DNA of 25,983 nt, taken from a virus. Below, in pieces: positions 1 through 8,164 of the stretch (position 1 is its first letter; each line of letters begins with the position of its first letter). The DNA lies in IMG/VR virus record IMGVR_UViG_3300021370_000030, positions 1-25,983 of that record, one strand, 5' to 3'. The notes below the pieces were generated by a model, which was not told the DNA's origin, ran no database searches, and saw nothing but the letters and a program-made list of their open reading frames with translations. A program made the position numbers and the translations under genes.

Positions 1-110
1 ACCGGCGATTTCAGCGAAGTATTGCGGGGCTGCCGAAGAAACGGCTGGCGAATTGTTACAAGGAGGGGCCGGTGGATGATCTTCACAAGGCCGTAAGGAG
101 GCAGGAATGA
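1..110 (+). CDS. 3' end of an upstream gene (partial, unknown)
   Basis: The frame beginning at base 3 is open from the window edge to a TGA at 108-110. That stop overlaps the ATG of the next gene as ATGA, the coupling used throughout this window. The visible C-terminus is short and basic (ends KAVRRQE). Function cannot be assigned from about 35 residues. The frame beginning at base 1 is also open, to a TAA at 94-96, and encodes an Arg/Trp-rich tail, so the frame choice is uncertain. I prefer base 3 only because of the stop-start overlap. Confidence 0.35.
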   Translation, partial: RRFQRSIAGLPKKRLANCYKEGPVDDLHKAVRRQE

Positions 111-310
111 GCGACAGATACCCATACCGCCATAAAGGGCCACCCGTTCACGGGTCCAAGCTGATAGATTTTCTAGTGAGTGAGGCCAACATGATCGACG
201 ACGGATTGCTGCCTGACCTTTCAGATATGGGGCCGCTTGGTTCTGAGTTTAATGAGGCTATATTTGACGATCTGGATAGCCTTTATATTACAGATAAGAA
301 GGCAGAATAA
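107..310 (+). CDS. Small acidic protein, unknown function
   Basis: A 67-residue protein with a strong Shine-Dalgarno sequence (GGAGG, 98-102) just upstream of its ATG. The N-terminus is basic and rich in His/Tyr/Pro. The second half is acidic, with several Asp-Asp/Asp-Leu pairs, and looks helical. There is no membrane segment, signal peptide or cysteine motif. Its stop overlaps the next start as TAATG, so it is translated as part of a coupled chain. I do not recognise the family. The position ahead of the terminase genes fits an early or middle accessory protein. Confidence 0.6.
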   Translation: MSDRYPYRHKGPPVHGSKLIDFLVSEANMIDDGLLPDLSDMGPLGSEFNEAIFDDLDSLYITDKKAE

Positions 311-696
311 TGATTTGCATAACACACAGAACAGAGAACCGCATGAAGTGGGCCGCAACCAGCGCATCGCATGTTGTCCCGGCGAAATCCAAAACGCCAC
401 CAGTCAACGAAGCGAACTTTGCAAACAAAATGCTGGAATTTGAGCAGAAGGGGCCAAACAAGCCAAAGCTACCATCTTCGCTGATAATTTGCCATAATGT
501 CGGTCTAAACGAAATGGTATATGACGCGCTGACCGAGCCAATGACTTCGCGGCAAATCGCGGCAAAGATCGGCAAGAAGGTCAACAGCGTTTCATCGGCT
601 GTCTCAGCACTTGCAGCACAGGGCAAGACGCAACGCCTCGAAAAGACGGGCCACACATACAAATGGGGCCGGGTGCCAGAGGTGGTAGAAACATGA
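310..696 (+). CDS. Winged-helix-like DNA-binding protein (putative)
   Basis: 128 residues. The N-terminal half is basic and probably disordered (Lys/Pro-rich, residues 12-60). The C-terminal half (about 70-125) reads as a small winged-helix fold: a helix, then a helix-turn-helix-like stretch (MTSRQIAAKIGKKVNSVSSA), then a short wing (TQRLEKTGHTYKWGRV). This pattern is typical of MarR/LexA-like wHTH domains that distinguish single from successive modules. I infer DNA binding, probably as a phage regulator, but no specific family is recognised. The start at 310 is favoured by a GAAGG motif upstream and by overlap with the previous stop. A second in-frame ATG occurs at 343. Confidence 0.55.
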   Translation: MICITHRTENRMKWAATSASHVVPAKSKTPPVNEANFANKMLEFEQKGPNKPKLPSSLIICHNVGLNEMVYDALTEPMTSRQIAAKIGKKVNSVSSAVSALAAQGKTQRLEKTGHTYKWGRVPEVVET

Positions 697-944
697 ATGG
701 GCCTGATGAATGCACCGGCTGTGTTGTTTTCGCCATTTTAGTTACAGCTATGGTTGTCGGTATACCTTTTTTGATGTGGAACCATATAAAGCAATTGGAT
801 AGGCTTGAGCAAAGGTGTGAGGTGGCTGGAGGCTTTCCGATTGTTGGCCATAAGGGCAGCTTCATAGCTTGCGTTGATAGTTCGTCTATAATCGAGTTGA
901 GCCGGGTTCAAGAGGACGAACAGAAGGCCATGGGGGTGAAGTGA
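693..944 (+). CDS. Small single-pass membrane protein
   Basis: 83 residues from the ATG at 693, which overlaps the previous stop as ATGA. An in-frame ATG at 663 has no such coupling. Residues about 8-30 form one hydrophobic segment (VVFAILVTAMVVGIPFLMW), followed by a basic helix and a soluble tail with two cysteines. This predicts an inner-membrane protein with one transmembrane helix. There is no signal-peptidase site or holin-like double span. Function is unknown. It is followed with a TGATG overlap by another tiny membrane protein, suggesting the two are made together. Confidence 0.5.
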   Translation: MNGPDECTGCVVFAILVTAMVVGIPFLMWNHIKQLDRLEQRCEVAGGFPIVGHKGSFIACVDSSSIIELSRVQEDEQKAMGVK

Positions 945-1084
945 TGTGGCGTGACGTGCTTTTCGTGGTGATGTTTGCCCTTGTTTTTGAGGTGGCATAT
1001 AATGCGAGAGAGGCACACAGGCACCTTCACGAGATAGCCTGTGAAGACGGCAAGGTCGGGAATTGCAAATATGTTAACCGATAG
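944..1084 (+). CDS. 46-residue membrane-associated microprotein
   Basis: A short ORF whose ATG overlaps the preceding TGA (TGATG). It begins MWRDVLFVVMFALVFEVAYN, a hydrophobic helix with one acidic residue at each end, followed by a His-rich, charged tail containing two cysteines (IACEDG, GNCKY). The size and hydrophobic N-terminus suggest a single-pass inner-membrane peptide. The two cysteines could form a disulfide if the tail is periplasmic. No family is recognised. Support comes from translational coupling on the upstream side and from the gap it fills before the 1095 start. Confidence 0.45.
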   Translation: MWRDVLFVVMFALVFEVAYNAREAHRHLHEIACEDGKVGNCKYVNR

Positions 1085-1094
1085 GGGCAGGCAG

Positions 1095-1607
1095 ATGACA
1101 AGCAAGAGACAGCGCAGGCAGGCAAAGAGGCAGTTCAAGGCAGAGCCTATCGAGACAGACATTGCCGTAATGCCAGCGCCAAGGGAAAGCAGAACCGCGC
1201 GACCAACGCCGGAACGCTTAGCCCAAGGCACATGGGCAACACCACAGGGAGTAGGGAAACACATGCAGCCCATGGTGGATCTGGCAAGCGACATGATTGG
1301 CGTCCTATACCAGACAAAGCAGATCAACACGTCACAGGAGCAGGCAGCGCGGCTATTCCAAGAACTGCGCGCAGCCTATCTAAGCGAACTAGGGACAAAG
1401 GGATACGGATCTTGCCTCGCCGACAACCAGACAGGATATGACGGGGGCGACGGCAATCCAGAGGTCATAGCAGCCTATCGCAAACTTGAGGGCAGGATAG
1501 GGCGCATCAACACGGCTTGCCTGATCCTTGAGTGCGACAGGGGGCCAACAGACAGGCCGATCAGTATGCGGGCAATCAAGGTAGCATTAAACGAGGTGTC
1601 GAAATGA
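1095..1607 (+). CDS. Basic protein upstream of terminase, possible late regulator
   Basis: 170 residues from the ATG at 1095, preceded by an AGGGGCAGG ribosome site. In-frame GTG 1041 and ATG 1071 overlap the previous gene and lack one. The first 20 residues are very basic (Lys/Arg/Gln). Residues about 50-95 are helical. A GYGSCLAD...GYDGGDG segment follows, and the C-terminus (about 125-168) is helical with a final MRAIKVALNEV. The arrangement (basic N-terminus, helical C-terminus, immediately upstream of terS) resembles phage late-gene regulators and the DUF6456-like helical domain of alphaproteobacteria. This is only an impression, not a demonstrated match. Confidence 0.6.
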   Translation: MTSKRQRRQAKRQFKAEPIETDIAVMPAPRESRTARPTPERLAQGTWATPQGVGKHMQPMVDLASDMIGVLYQTKQINTSQEQAARLFQELRAAYLSELGTKGYGSCLADNQTGYDGGDGNPEVIAAYRKLEGRIGRINTACLILECDRGPTDRPISMRAIKVALNEVSK

Positions 1608-1891
1608 GGTTTTGGAGATTTATAAAAGAGGCGTTTCCGCAGTTCGGGCTTAAGATGCCTATGGAAGCGCAGGAGGCAGCATATAGAGAAGCTGTCAGGG
1701 TGCAGCGGGCGATTTATGAACAGGCCCGCGCCATTAATGAGAGCATTGCGAAAGAACAGGAGGGCGTTTCTAGCCACGTTCATTTTGCCTTTAACAGAGA
1801 GCCACAATTCTCGCCTGATGTTGTAAAAAAGGCAATGGAATCACACGTTGAAGCGTTGGAGGTAAACCGGTTGACGATCATTCTAAAATAG
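1604..1891 (+). CDS. Small helical protein, unknown function
   Basis: 95 residues from the ATG at 1604, overlapping the previous stop as ATGA. An in-frame start at 1532 lies inside the upstream gene. The N-terminus is aromatic and basic (MRFWRFIKEAF). Residues 20-55 form a long amphipathic helix rich in Ala/Glu/Arg, and another helix occurs near the C-terminus. There is no transmembrane segment or recognisable catalytic motif. As the last of the small coupled genes before a 106-base gap and the terminase genes, it closes the left operon. The family is not recognised. Confidence 0.55.
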   Translation: MRFWRFIKEAFPQFGLKMPMEAQEAAYREAVRVQRAIYEQARAINESIAKEQEGVSSHVHFAFNREPQFSPDVVKKAMESHVEALEVNRLTIILK

Positions 1892-1997
1892 CATATCCCT
1901 AGAGGGGAAGAATTGCGCCTATGGGAAACCGTATGGTGCTTTTCCATTATATACAACAGACAGCAAGAGGACGCGCCCATGACGGCGTGAAATTGCT

Positions 1998-2348
1998 ATG
2001 GCAGCGACAAAGCGTATTCCAACCAAACTACAGCAGGAGCAAACAAGGGCTGCGATCCAGACCACCCAGCTTGTAAAACGCTTGCAGGGTTTTGCTTTAG
2101 GCGAAAAAGAAGCGCGCGGTAAGGATGATGAGGATCCTAGATTAATTGAACTTGATACAGGTAGGCTAAAGGCTATCGAAATCCTTCTGCGCAAGTCATT
2201 GCCAGACCTTTCAGCAGTGACGCTATCGGGCGACCCTGAAAGCCCAATCAAAACAGAGGAAGTTGGCGCAGGTGCAACCAAACTCTCAGCATTCATCGAA
2301 GCCCTTGCAGAGCGTAGCGGAACAACTGGCCAGTCTGACGGCGAATGA
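1998..2348 (+). CDS. Terminase small subunit (putative)
   Basis: 116 residues directly upstream of, and overlapping by 86 bases, the large terminase gene. The predicted structure is helical: residues 1-40 are basic and Gln/Thr-rich, and the segment LKAIEILLRKSLPDLSAVTL (about 55-75) is a motif common in short phage small terminases. The C-terminal tail is acidic. The protein would recognise packaging sites and recruit the large subunit. Assignment rests mainly on synteny and the LRKSLPDLS segment, as no HTH is obvious. The ATG at 1998 has no clear Shine-Dalgarno sequence. A GAGGA motif lies farther upstream, ahead of a three-codon ORF at 1979. Confidence 0.7.
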   Translation: MAATKRIPTKLQQEQTRAAIQTTQLVKRLQGFALGEKEARGKDDEDPRLIELDTGRLKAIEILLRKSLPDLSAVTLSGDPESPIKTEEVGAGATKLSAFIEALAERSGTTGQSDGE

Positions 2349-3639
2349 GCGTCAGGCCGCGCTATCGGAGCTTACCGATGCGGAGGCGCGCGCCTTGCTT
2401 TACAATTGGCGCGGATTCCTTGCGAGAAAGGATCAGATCGCACCGGATGGCGATTGGGACGTATGGCTTGCACTGGCAGGACGTGGTTGGGGTAAGACAG
2501 AGACGGGCGCGCGCTGGGTAAAGGAGCAGGTAGAGGCTGGCGTTAAGTCAATCGCGCTTGTTGCTGAGACACAGAAAGACCTTGAAGAGGTTATGGTTGC
2601 GCGGCTATTGGCAATCTATCCGCCGGGCGAAGGGCCAAAGGTCAGATATAAGCCTGTTCGCGTCACATGGCCGAACGGTGCAACTGCATTGGGATACAAT
2701 GGAACAGAACCGCAACAGCTACGCGGTCCAGAGTTCGAGGCCGCTTGGGTCGATGAGTTGGCGAAATACAGATACGCCCGTGAAACTTGGGACATGCTGC
2801 AATTCTGCATGAGGGCGGGCGACGATCCCCGGCAGCTTGTCACGACAACACCGCGCGCAACTGAACTGATCAAGGCAATCGTAAGCGGGCAGGAGGGTAA
2901 GGTTCACGTCACGCGCGGCCGAACGCAGGACAACAAGTCAAACTTAGCACCGCGCTTTTTGGAAAAGATCGTCGCACGGTACGAAGGCACGCGCCTTGGG
3001 CGGCAGGAGTTGAACGCTGAAATCCTCGGTGATCTTCCCGGCGCATTATGGGCGCAGGCAACGCTAGACACTTACCGCGTGTCTGAGGCCCCGGAAATAG
3101 GCCGCACTGTGGTCAGCATTGATCCGGCGGTGACGAACACCGAGAACAGCGATAAACACGGGCTTATAGTGGCTGGCATGGGGCCAGATCAGACGGGATA
3201 CCTCTTAGAGGATGCTTCCCTATCAGGTTCTCCATTGGATTGGGCGAAGGCGGCAATAACTCTTGCGAAGAAATACGACGCGGATGGCGTTGTGGTCGAA
3301 GTGAACCAAGGTGGCGATATGGTGGCGCACACGCTGCGCAGTATCGCGCCGAACTTGAACATTATTGAGGTGCGAGCAACCAAGGGCAAGCACGTCAGAG
3401 CAGAGCCCATCGCGGCCTTGTATGAACAGGGGCGCATTCGCCACGTTGGCCAGTTCCCCGCAATTGAGAACCAAATGACGCAAATGACGACAGAAGGCTA
3501 CCAGGGCGACAATTCGCCGGATGAACTGGATGCGGTGGTTTGGGCATTCACTGAATTATTCCCCGACATGACCGAGGTCGTGCCGGACGCATCAAAATAC
3601 ATGAACAGCTACAGTGGTGGCGGATGGATGGGCAGATGA
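2263..3639 (+). CDS. terL: Terminase large subunit (ATPase-nuclease)
   Basis: 458 residues: the motor that packages and cuts phage DNA. The ATPase domain has Walker A GRGWGKT (residues 73-79, Lys78), Walker B AAWVDE (160-165, with Asp164 and Glu165) and a coupling motif VTTTPR. The RNase H-like nuclease domain has three acidic residues in the expected places: Asp287 (VVSIDPAV), Glu346 (GVVVEVNQ) and Asp423 (ELDAVVWA). The lead-in DWDVWLALAG and the overall length match the terminase type seen in alphaproteobacterial phages and gene transfer agents rather than P22 gp2. The start is ambiguous: TTG 2263 or GTG 2272, both inside terS. The stop overlaps the portal start as ATGA. Confidence 0.93.
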   Translation: MAQVQPNSQHSSKPLQSVAEQLASLTANERQAALSELTDAEARALLYNWRGFLARKDQIAPDGDWDVWLALAGRGWGKTETGARWVKEQVEAGVKSIALVAETQKDLEEVMVARLLAIYPPGEGPKVRYKPVRVTWPNGATALGYNGTEPQQLRGPEFEAAWVDELAKYRYARETWDMLQFCMRAGDDPRQLVTTTPRATELIKAIVSGQEGKVHVTRGRTQDNKSNLAPRFLEKIVARYEGTRLGRQELNAEILGDLPGALWAQATLDTYRVSEAPEIGRTVVSIDPAVTNTENSDKHGLIVAGMGPDQTGYLLEDASLSGSPLDWAKAAITLAKKYDADGVVVEVNQGGDMVAHTLRSIAPNLNIIEVRATKGKHVRAEPIAALYEQGRIRHVGQFPAIENQMTQMTTEGYQGDNSPDELDAVVWAFTELFPDMTEVVPDASKYMNSYSGGGWMGR

Positions 3640-5618
3640 ACAACGAAGATATCATCAAGACGGCCAGAATCCGCATGTCGGAATCCGTGACCGCTGATCT
3701 AAAGAACCGCGAAGACGGACTGAATGACCTTGAGTTCGCGGCTGGCCTTCAATGGCCACCGACTGAAAAGGAAGCGCGCGAAACCGCAGGCCGTCCATGC
3801 CTAACCATGAACCGGATGCCCCGATTTGTGCGACAGGTAACGGGCGATATTCGCAAGCTGAACCCATCGGTTAAGGTTCTTGCAGCAGATCAAGAAGCAA
3901 ATGAGCAAACGTCAGAGCTGAACGAAGGCATCATTCGTAATATTGAGTACATCAGCGATGCTTCGTCAGTTTATGAGGGCGCGGCAGAAAGTGCAGCGCA
4001 GTGCGGAATCGGCAACTTTCGCATTCTGACTGATTACGAAAGCGACACATCATTCAATCAGGAAATCAAGGTAGAGCGCATCCGCAATCCTTTTGCGGTT
4101 TATTGGGATCCAGACGCGCGCGCGCCGACACGCTCCGACGCCGGATATTGCTTTATCACGGACAAAATGAGCGCCGATGATTTCAAGAAGGCATACCCTG
4201 GCAAAGACGGTGTTGATGCTGAACATGATGGCAATACGGATGGCCTCGAAAACTGGTCCGAAGCTGGCGATGTTATCGTTGCGGAATACTACTGGAAAGA
4301 GCCTCGTAAGGTGAGGCTCGGCTTGATGGCTGACGGCAGCACGATTGAAAACCCAACAGCAGCGCACAACACGGTCAAAATCAGAACCGTAAACACGCAC
4401 ACGGTCAAATGGGCCAAGCTTAGTGGGCAGGATGTATTAGAGGGGCCAAAGGACGTGCCTTCTATGCACATTCCAGTTGTTGCGGTTGTCGGTGAAGAAA
4501 TTCACGTTGGGGACAGGATCGTTCGCACATCGGTTATCCGGTTCGCCAAAGACCCACAGCAGCTTTACAATTATTACGCCAGTGCTGACGCCGAAGTTGT
4601 CGCATTGCAGCCTAAAGCGCCGTATCTTGTCACGATCAAGCAAGTCGCGGGCATGGAAGCGATTTGGGCGGCCGCAAACGATGGCAACAAGGCTTATCTG
4701 CCATACACGCCAGATGAGAAAGCACCACCACCGCAGCGCATTCCGCCGCCGGTTTCGTCTAACGCCATGCAGACGGGCATGATGCGCGCCGAAGACGATA
4801 TGAAGGCAACCACTGGCATCTATGACGCTGCCCTTGGTGGTCGATCAAATGAACAATCTGGCATTGCTATCCGCCAGAGACAGCTTGAAAGCGATATCTC
4901 AACCTCGATCTATACGGACAACCTCGCCAAATCCATTGAACACGCAGGCCGCATCATGGTTGATATGATTCCGCGTGTTTACGATACTGATCGTATGATG
5001 CTCATTGTGGGCGACGATGACGATCAGAAAATGGTGCGGGTGAATGGTCAGGAAGTGACTATTGGGCCGGACGGGATGCCACAGGCAACGCCGGTCAATA
5101 ACTTATCAAGCGGCAAGCATACTGTTCGCGTATCTGTTGGCCCTAATTACACCACGCGCCGTCAAGAGACTGCCGAAAGTATGATGCAGTTTGTTCAGGC
5201 ATTTCCTGCGGCGGGCCAAGTGGCGGGTGATCTGATTGCCAAGTCTATGGATTGGCCGGACGCTGACAAGCTGGCCGAGCGCCTCAAGAAGATATTGCCA
5301 CCCGGCATGATATCGCCCGAAGATTTGCCGCCCGAAGAGCAGCAGGCCATGCGGCAACAGCAGCAGCAGGCGCAGGCGGGCGAACAAGAGCAGAAGCAGA
5401 TACAGCAGGCCATGATTAGCGCCGAGATACGCAGTAAAACAGCCAAGGCGTATGAAGATGAAGCCGACGCGGCTAAGGCAGGCGCAGAGGCGCAGAAAAC
5501 ACAAGTCGAGACAGCGATTATGTCCGGCGAATTGAATGACGCGATTGCGCAGATTGTGCAACAGCAAGTCATGCTCGCGCTACGAGGCGCGGGGCAACAG
5601 GGCTTCGGCCCACTCTAA
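3636..5618 (+). CDS. Portal protein, P22-like
   Basis: 660 residues, a little shorter than P22 gp1. The portal forms the dodecameric DNA entry ring at one capsid vertex and binds terminase and tail. Recognisable features are the N-terminal DLEFAAGLQWP and GRPCLTMNRMPRFVRQVTGD segments, IRNPFAVYWDPDARAPTRSD, and a central TGIYDAALGGRSNEQSGIAI segment, all typical of P22-type portals. The C-terminal 100 residues are Gln/Ala/Glu-rich and predicted coiled coil, matching the portal barrel region. The ATG at 3636 overlaps the terL stop. An ATG at 3624 is possible but lies inside terL. Scaffold and coat genes follow, as in P22. Confidence 0.92.
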   Translation: MNNEDIIKTARIRMSESVTADLKNREDGLNDLEFAAGLQWPPTEKEARETAGRPCLTMNRMPRFVRQVTGDIRKLNPSVKVLAADQEANEQTSELNEGIIRNIEYISDASSVYEGAAESAAQCGIGNFRILTDYESDTSFNQEIKVERIRNPFAVYWDPDARAPTRSDAGYCFITDKMSADDFKKAYPGKDGVDAEHDGNTDGLENWSEAGDVIVAEYYWKEPRKVRLGLMADGSTIENPTAAHNTVKIRTVNTHTVKWAKLSGQDVLEGPKDVPSMHIPVVAVVGEEIHVGDRIVRTSVIRFAKDPQQLYNYYASADAEVVALQPKAPYLVTIKQVAGMEAIWAAANDGNKAYLPYTPDEKAPPPQRIPPPVSSNAMQTGMMRAEDDMKATTGIYDAALGGRSNEQSGIAIRQRQLESDISTSIYTDNLAKSIEHAGRIMVDMIPRVYDTDRMMLIVGDDDDQKMVRVNGQEVTIGPDGMPQATPVNNLSSGKHTVRVSVGPNYTTRRQETAESMMQFVQAFPAAGQVAGDLIAKSMDWPDADKLAERLKKILPPGMISPEDLPPEEQQAMRQQQQQAQAGEQEQKQIQQAMISAEIRSKTAKAYEDEADAAKAGAEAQKTQVETAIMSGELNDAIAQIVQQQVMLALRGAGQQGFGPL

Positions 5619-5630
5619 GGAAAACCATAA

Positions 5631-6479
5631 ATGACCGATAATCTTGAAGCTGCCCCTGTGGCGGTCGAAGAAATCGTGCAAACTGAGGCCGAGCAGGTCG
5701 AAGCGCCGGAAGCGGCGGATAGCACAGAAGGCGAACCCGTTGAGGTTGCCGCCGATGATGACGCAGACGGCGAAAAGCCAGATGTCGAATCTGAGGAAAA
5801 AGCCAAATCTCGGAGCGAACGCCGCCGCGAAGCTAAGGAACGGATGCAGGAAGAACTGCGCACCACCGAAGCTGCAAGGCGTGATCTTGAGGCCAAGCTA
5901 GAACAGCACAAACAGGCCGCTAAATCCCTGCCAAAACCAAGGCAGGAAGATTACGACGACTATGAAGAATTCCAAGCCGCCAATAGCGCCTATTATTCAG
6001 TTCAGGCGCTGGACGGCAGGGAAGCGCAAAGGTTGGAGAGCGAAGCCGCAGACCGGTTCAAGCAATCCCAGCACATCCAGCAACAGCAGGCCGCAGAGGA
6101 TGCCCAAAACTGGGCGGACCAAGTGGCAGAAGCTAAGGGCCGATACGCAGATTTTGAGCAAGTTGCGATGAGCGACAATGTTAGGATTTCGCAGGAAATG
6201 GCCCGCCAAATCGTACAATCTGATGTGGCGGCGGAACTTGCCTATCACATCGGGAAAAACCCTGCGGTTGGCGATGCAATGGCTGCAATGCAGCCTATCG
6301 ACGTTGCCCGCGCGCTTGGACGGCTGGAAGCAACACTTAGCGCCCCGAAACCAAAGACAGTCACAACAGCCCCAGATCCAATCACACCCGTTAGAGGCAA
6401 ATCATCATCGGCAAAAGACCCCGGTGATATGAGCCCCTCAGAATATCGGGCGTGGGTGGATAAGGGCGGAACTTTTTAA
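5631..6479 (+). CDS. Scaffolding protein (putative)
   Basis: 282 residues between portal and coat genes, the P22 gene 8 position, and close to the length of that protein. Residues 1-65 are highly acidic and Ala/Val/Glu-rich. Residues 65-110 are strongly charged with a predicted coiled coil (RSERRREAKERMQEELR). A second helical Gln-rich segment lies around 130-180. The C-terminus has a MSPSEYRAWVDKGGTF tail. This charged, helical, low-complexity make-up is typical of scaffolds that template procapsid assembly and then exit. It has an AAGGAA ribosome site. Assignment is by position and composition, since scaffolds show little conserved sequence. Confidence 0.75.
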   Translation: MTDNLEAAPVAVEEIVQTEAEQVEAPEAADSTEGEPVEVAADDDADGEKPDVESEEKAKSRSERRREAKERMQEELRTTEAARRDLEAKLEQHKQAAKSLPKPRQEDYDDYEEFQAANSAYYSVQALDGREAQRLESEAADRFKQSQHIQQQQAAEDAQNWADQVAEAKGRYADFEQVAMSDNVRISQEMARQIVQSDVAAELAYHIGKNPAVGDAMAAMQPIDVARALGRLEATLSAPKPKTVTTAPDPITPVRGKSSSAKDPGDMSPSEYRAWVDKGGTF

Positions 6480-6491
6480 GGAGCCAATCAG

Positions 6492-7724
6492 ATGGCCAAC
6501 ACGTTTCTAACCCCATCAGTTTTCGCAAACGAAGGTCTGCGCCAACTTGAAAACGAGCTTGTTTTGGGTAACAAGGTCCACACCGACTATTCCAAAGAAT
6601 TTGCGATGAACGGCGACACGATCAGCATTCGCCGCCCGACGCAGTATTTGGGTCAAGATGACAACCTGGATGTGTCTTCGTATTCCGAAGATATCACACA
6701 GGGCAAAACCACCATCAGCATGAACAAGACCGTTTCTATCAAGGTCGATGTTGGCGCGCTGGATGCAACCCTGTCTTTTGAGCGCGTACAAGAAGACGTG
6801 ATTAAGCCAGTCGTGATCAAGATGCGTGACCGGATCGAAACCGAACTGGCTGGCCTTTACAAAGATTTGTATTGGCATACCGGCACCCCCGGCACTGTCC
6901 CAAGCACGTTCTTGGCTCTTGGTGAAGGTGGCGCGATTATGACCGACGCTGCGATCCCTAACTCGGATCGCTTCGCGGTTCATGGCACCAACGCATCCCT
7001 GCAACTCGCGGATGGCCTCAAAGGCGTCTATGTCCAAGGCAAAGCGAAGACCGCATTTGAAGAGGCCGAAATCGGGCGCTATGCCGGGTTCAACAACTAT
7101 GAATCTGTCCATGCTCCTACGCACACGGTCGGTGTTGCAACTGGTACGCCACTTGTGAATGGCGCTGCTCAAGGCGTGACCTATGCGGCGTCTAAAGACA
7201 CATGGACGCAATCGCTGGTAACGGATGGCTGGACCAACAGCACGGCGGGCATTCTGCTTCAAGGCGACGTGTTCACGATTGCTGGCGTGTTTTCTGTCAA
7301 TCCTGTTTCGAAGGAAAGCACGGGGCGCTTGCAAACGTTCGTTGTCACCGCCGACGCTGCGTCTGGTGCCTCAACCGGACCATCTACTCTGACAGTATCG
7401 CCACCAATGATCACGTCAGGAGCATATCAGACGGTTACAGCAGCACCGGCAGACAATGCGGCCATTGTGGTCAAGTCAGGCACGGGCGGCACGGGATACA
7501 AGCAGTCTTTGCTTTTGCATCCGAAGGCGTTTACGCTGGTTACTCGACCGCTCAAGATTGCATCAGGCGCTGGTCTCAAGACCTCCACCAAATCCGGCAA
7601 CAAGGTCACGATTTCATGTTCCGAATGGGTGGACGGCAACACGCTTCAGCATAACATGCGCTTTGACATGCTGTTCGGCGTGAAGTGTCTCGATCCTCGC
7701 TTGGGTATGCGTCTCACTAACTAA
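6492..7724 (+). CDS. Major capsid (coat) protein, P22-like
   Basis: 410 residues, near the 430 of P22 gp5. The N-terminus MANTFLTPSVFANEGLRQLE, then the RRPTQYLGQDD and GKTTISMNKTVSIKVDV segments, closely follow the P22-coat family pattern. The protein adopts the HK97 fold with an added domain. The central region (about 210-330) is Thr/Ser/Gly-rich, fitting the inserted I-domain and beta-rich P domain. The C-terminus ends with a short MLFGVKCLDPRLGMRL segment. A strong AAGGAG ribosome site precedes the ATG, and a hairpin with a T-rich tail follows the stop, both as expected for the most abundant virion protein. Confidence 0.93.
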   Translation: MANTFLTPSVFANEGLRQLENELVLGNKVHTDYSKEFAMNGDTISIRRPTQYLGQDDNLDVSSYSEDITQGKTTISMNKTVSIKVDVGALDATLSFERVQEDVIKPVVIKMRDRIETELAGLYKDLYWHTGTPGTVPSTFLALGEGGAIMTDAAIPNSDRFAVHGTNASLQLADGLKGVYVQGKAKTAFEEAEIGRYAGFNNYESVHAPTHTVGVATGTPLVNGAAQGVTYAASKDTWTQSLVTDGWTNSTAGILLQGDVFTIAGVFSVNPVSKESTGRLQTFVVTADAASGASTGPSTLTVSPPMITSGAYQTVTAAPADNAAIVVKSGTGGTGYKQSLLLHPKAFTLVTRPLKIASGAGLKTSTKSGNKVTISCSEWVDGNTLQHNMRFDMLFGVKCLDPRLGMRLTN

Positions 7725-7732
7725 AACCATGG

Positions 7733-7762
7733 CGGGGCTGTAATGGCCCCGTCTCTTTCTTT
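7733..7762 (+). terminator. Rho-independent-like terminator after coat gene
   Basis: A six-base perfect stem CGGGGC (7733-7738) / GCCCCG (7746-7751) with a seven-base loop is followed by a T-rich run (tctctttcttt). It sits between the coat gene and the gp4-like gene, with no other gene between. It would cut read-through so that coat protein is made in excess over head completion proteins. Two flanking wobble pairs could extend the stem. Confidence 0.55.
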
Positions 7763-7777
7763 GCAAGGGGCGTTTAT

Positions 7778-8164
7778 ATGGCAACTGTTCTTGATATCGT
7801 CCAGCGGGCTTTGCGTAAGGCAAAGGTCTTGGGGCATGGCGCGAATGCCACGGCTGAGGACGCGGCCCCCGCGCTAGAAGATTTGAATATGATGCTTGCG
7901 GCTTGGACGCTTGCCGCCGTTGATATCACGCATACGGCGCTTGATCTTACCGACGCATTCCCTCTGGCTGATGAGTTTGAGGAAGGCACTGTTTACATGC
8001 TGGCGTCTCGCATTGTGGTTGACTTCGCATTTCCTGCGCAATTTGATGCTGATGATTTTTTCCGCAGGATACAAGCGGCATATGCTGTTGTTCCTGACAC
8101 GACTATCCCCGCCGCTCTTACCTGCACAGTTTCGCAGGGCGGCACGACGAGACGGTTTATCTAA
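7778..8164 (+). CDS. Head completion / tail accessory protein, P22 gp4-like
   Basis: 128 residues, somewhat shorter than P22 gp4 (166). The opening TVLDIVQRALRKAKVLGHG and the LEDLNMMLAAW helix are typical of the gp4-like family, which binds under the portal, seals packaged DNA and starts tail assembly. The remainder is helical with a beta-rich tail ending TTRRFI. The start has an AAGGGGCG ribosome site. The gene directly precedes the gp10-like gene with a TAATG overlap, exactly the P22 order. The known P22 gp4 also has a lytic activity, but I see no catalytic motif here that would show it. Confidence 0.85.
   Translation: MATVLDIVQRALRKAKVLGHGANATAEDAAPALEDLNMMLAAWTLAAVDITHTALDLTDAFPLADEFEEGTVYMLASRIVVDFAFPAQFDADDFFRRIQAAYAVVPDTTIPAALTCTVSQGGTTRRFI

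Noticed and set aside
288-662. 124-residue minus-strand ORF opposite the winged-helix-like gene
   Set aside because: Antisense to a coupled plus-strand gene with a ribosome site. Cys/Ser/Phe-rich without motif.
1921-2073. 50-codon plus-strand ORF overlapping the terS start
   Set aside because: No ribosome site and no protein-like pattern. It competes with the better-supported terS frame.
5106-5567. Leu/Arg-rich minus-strand ORF within the portal C-terminus
   Set aside because: The leucine-rich look comes from the antisense of Gln/Ala/Lys coiled-coil codons. The portal frame is certain.
6516-7334. 272-residue ORF antisense to the coat gene
   Set aside because: Arg/His/Cys-rich shadow of a strongly supported P22-like coat gene, with no coupling or promoter seen.
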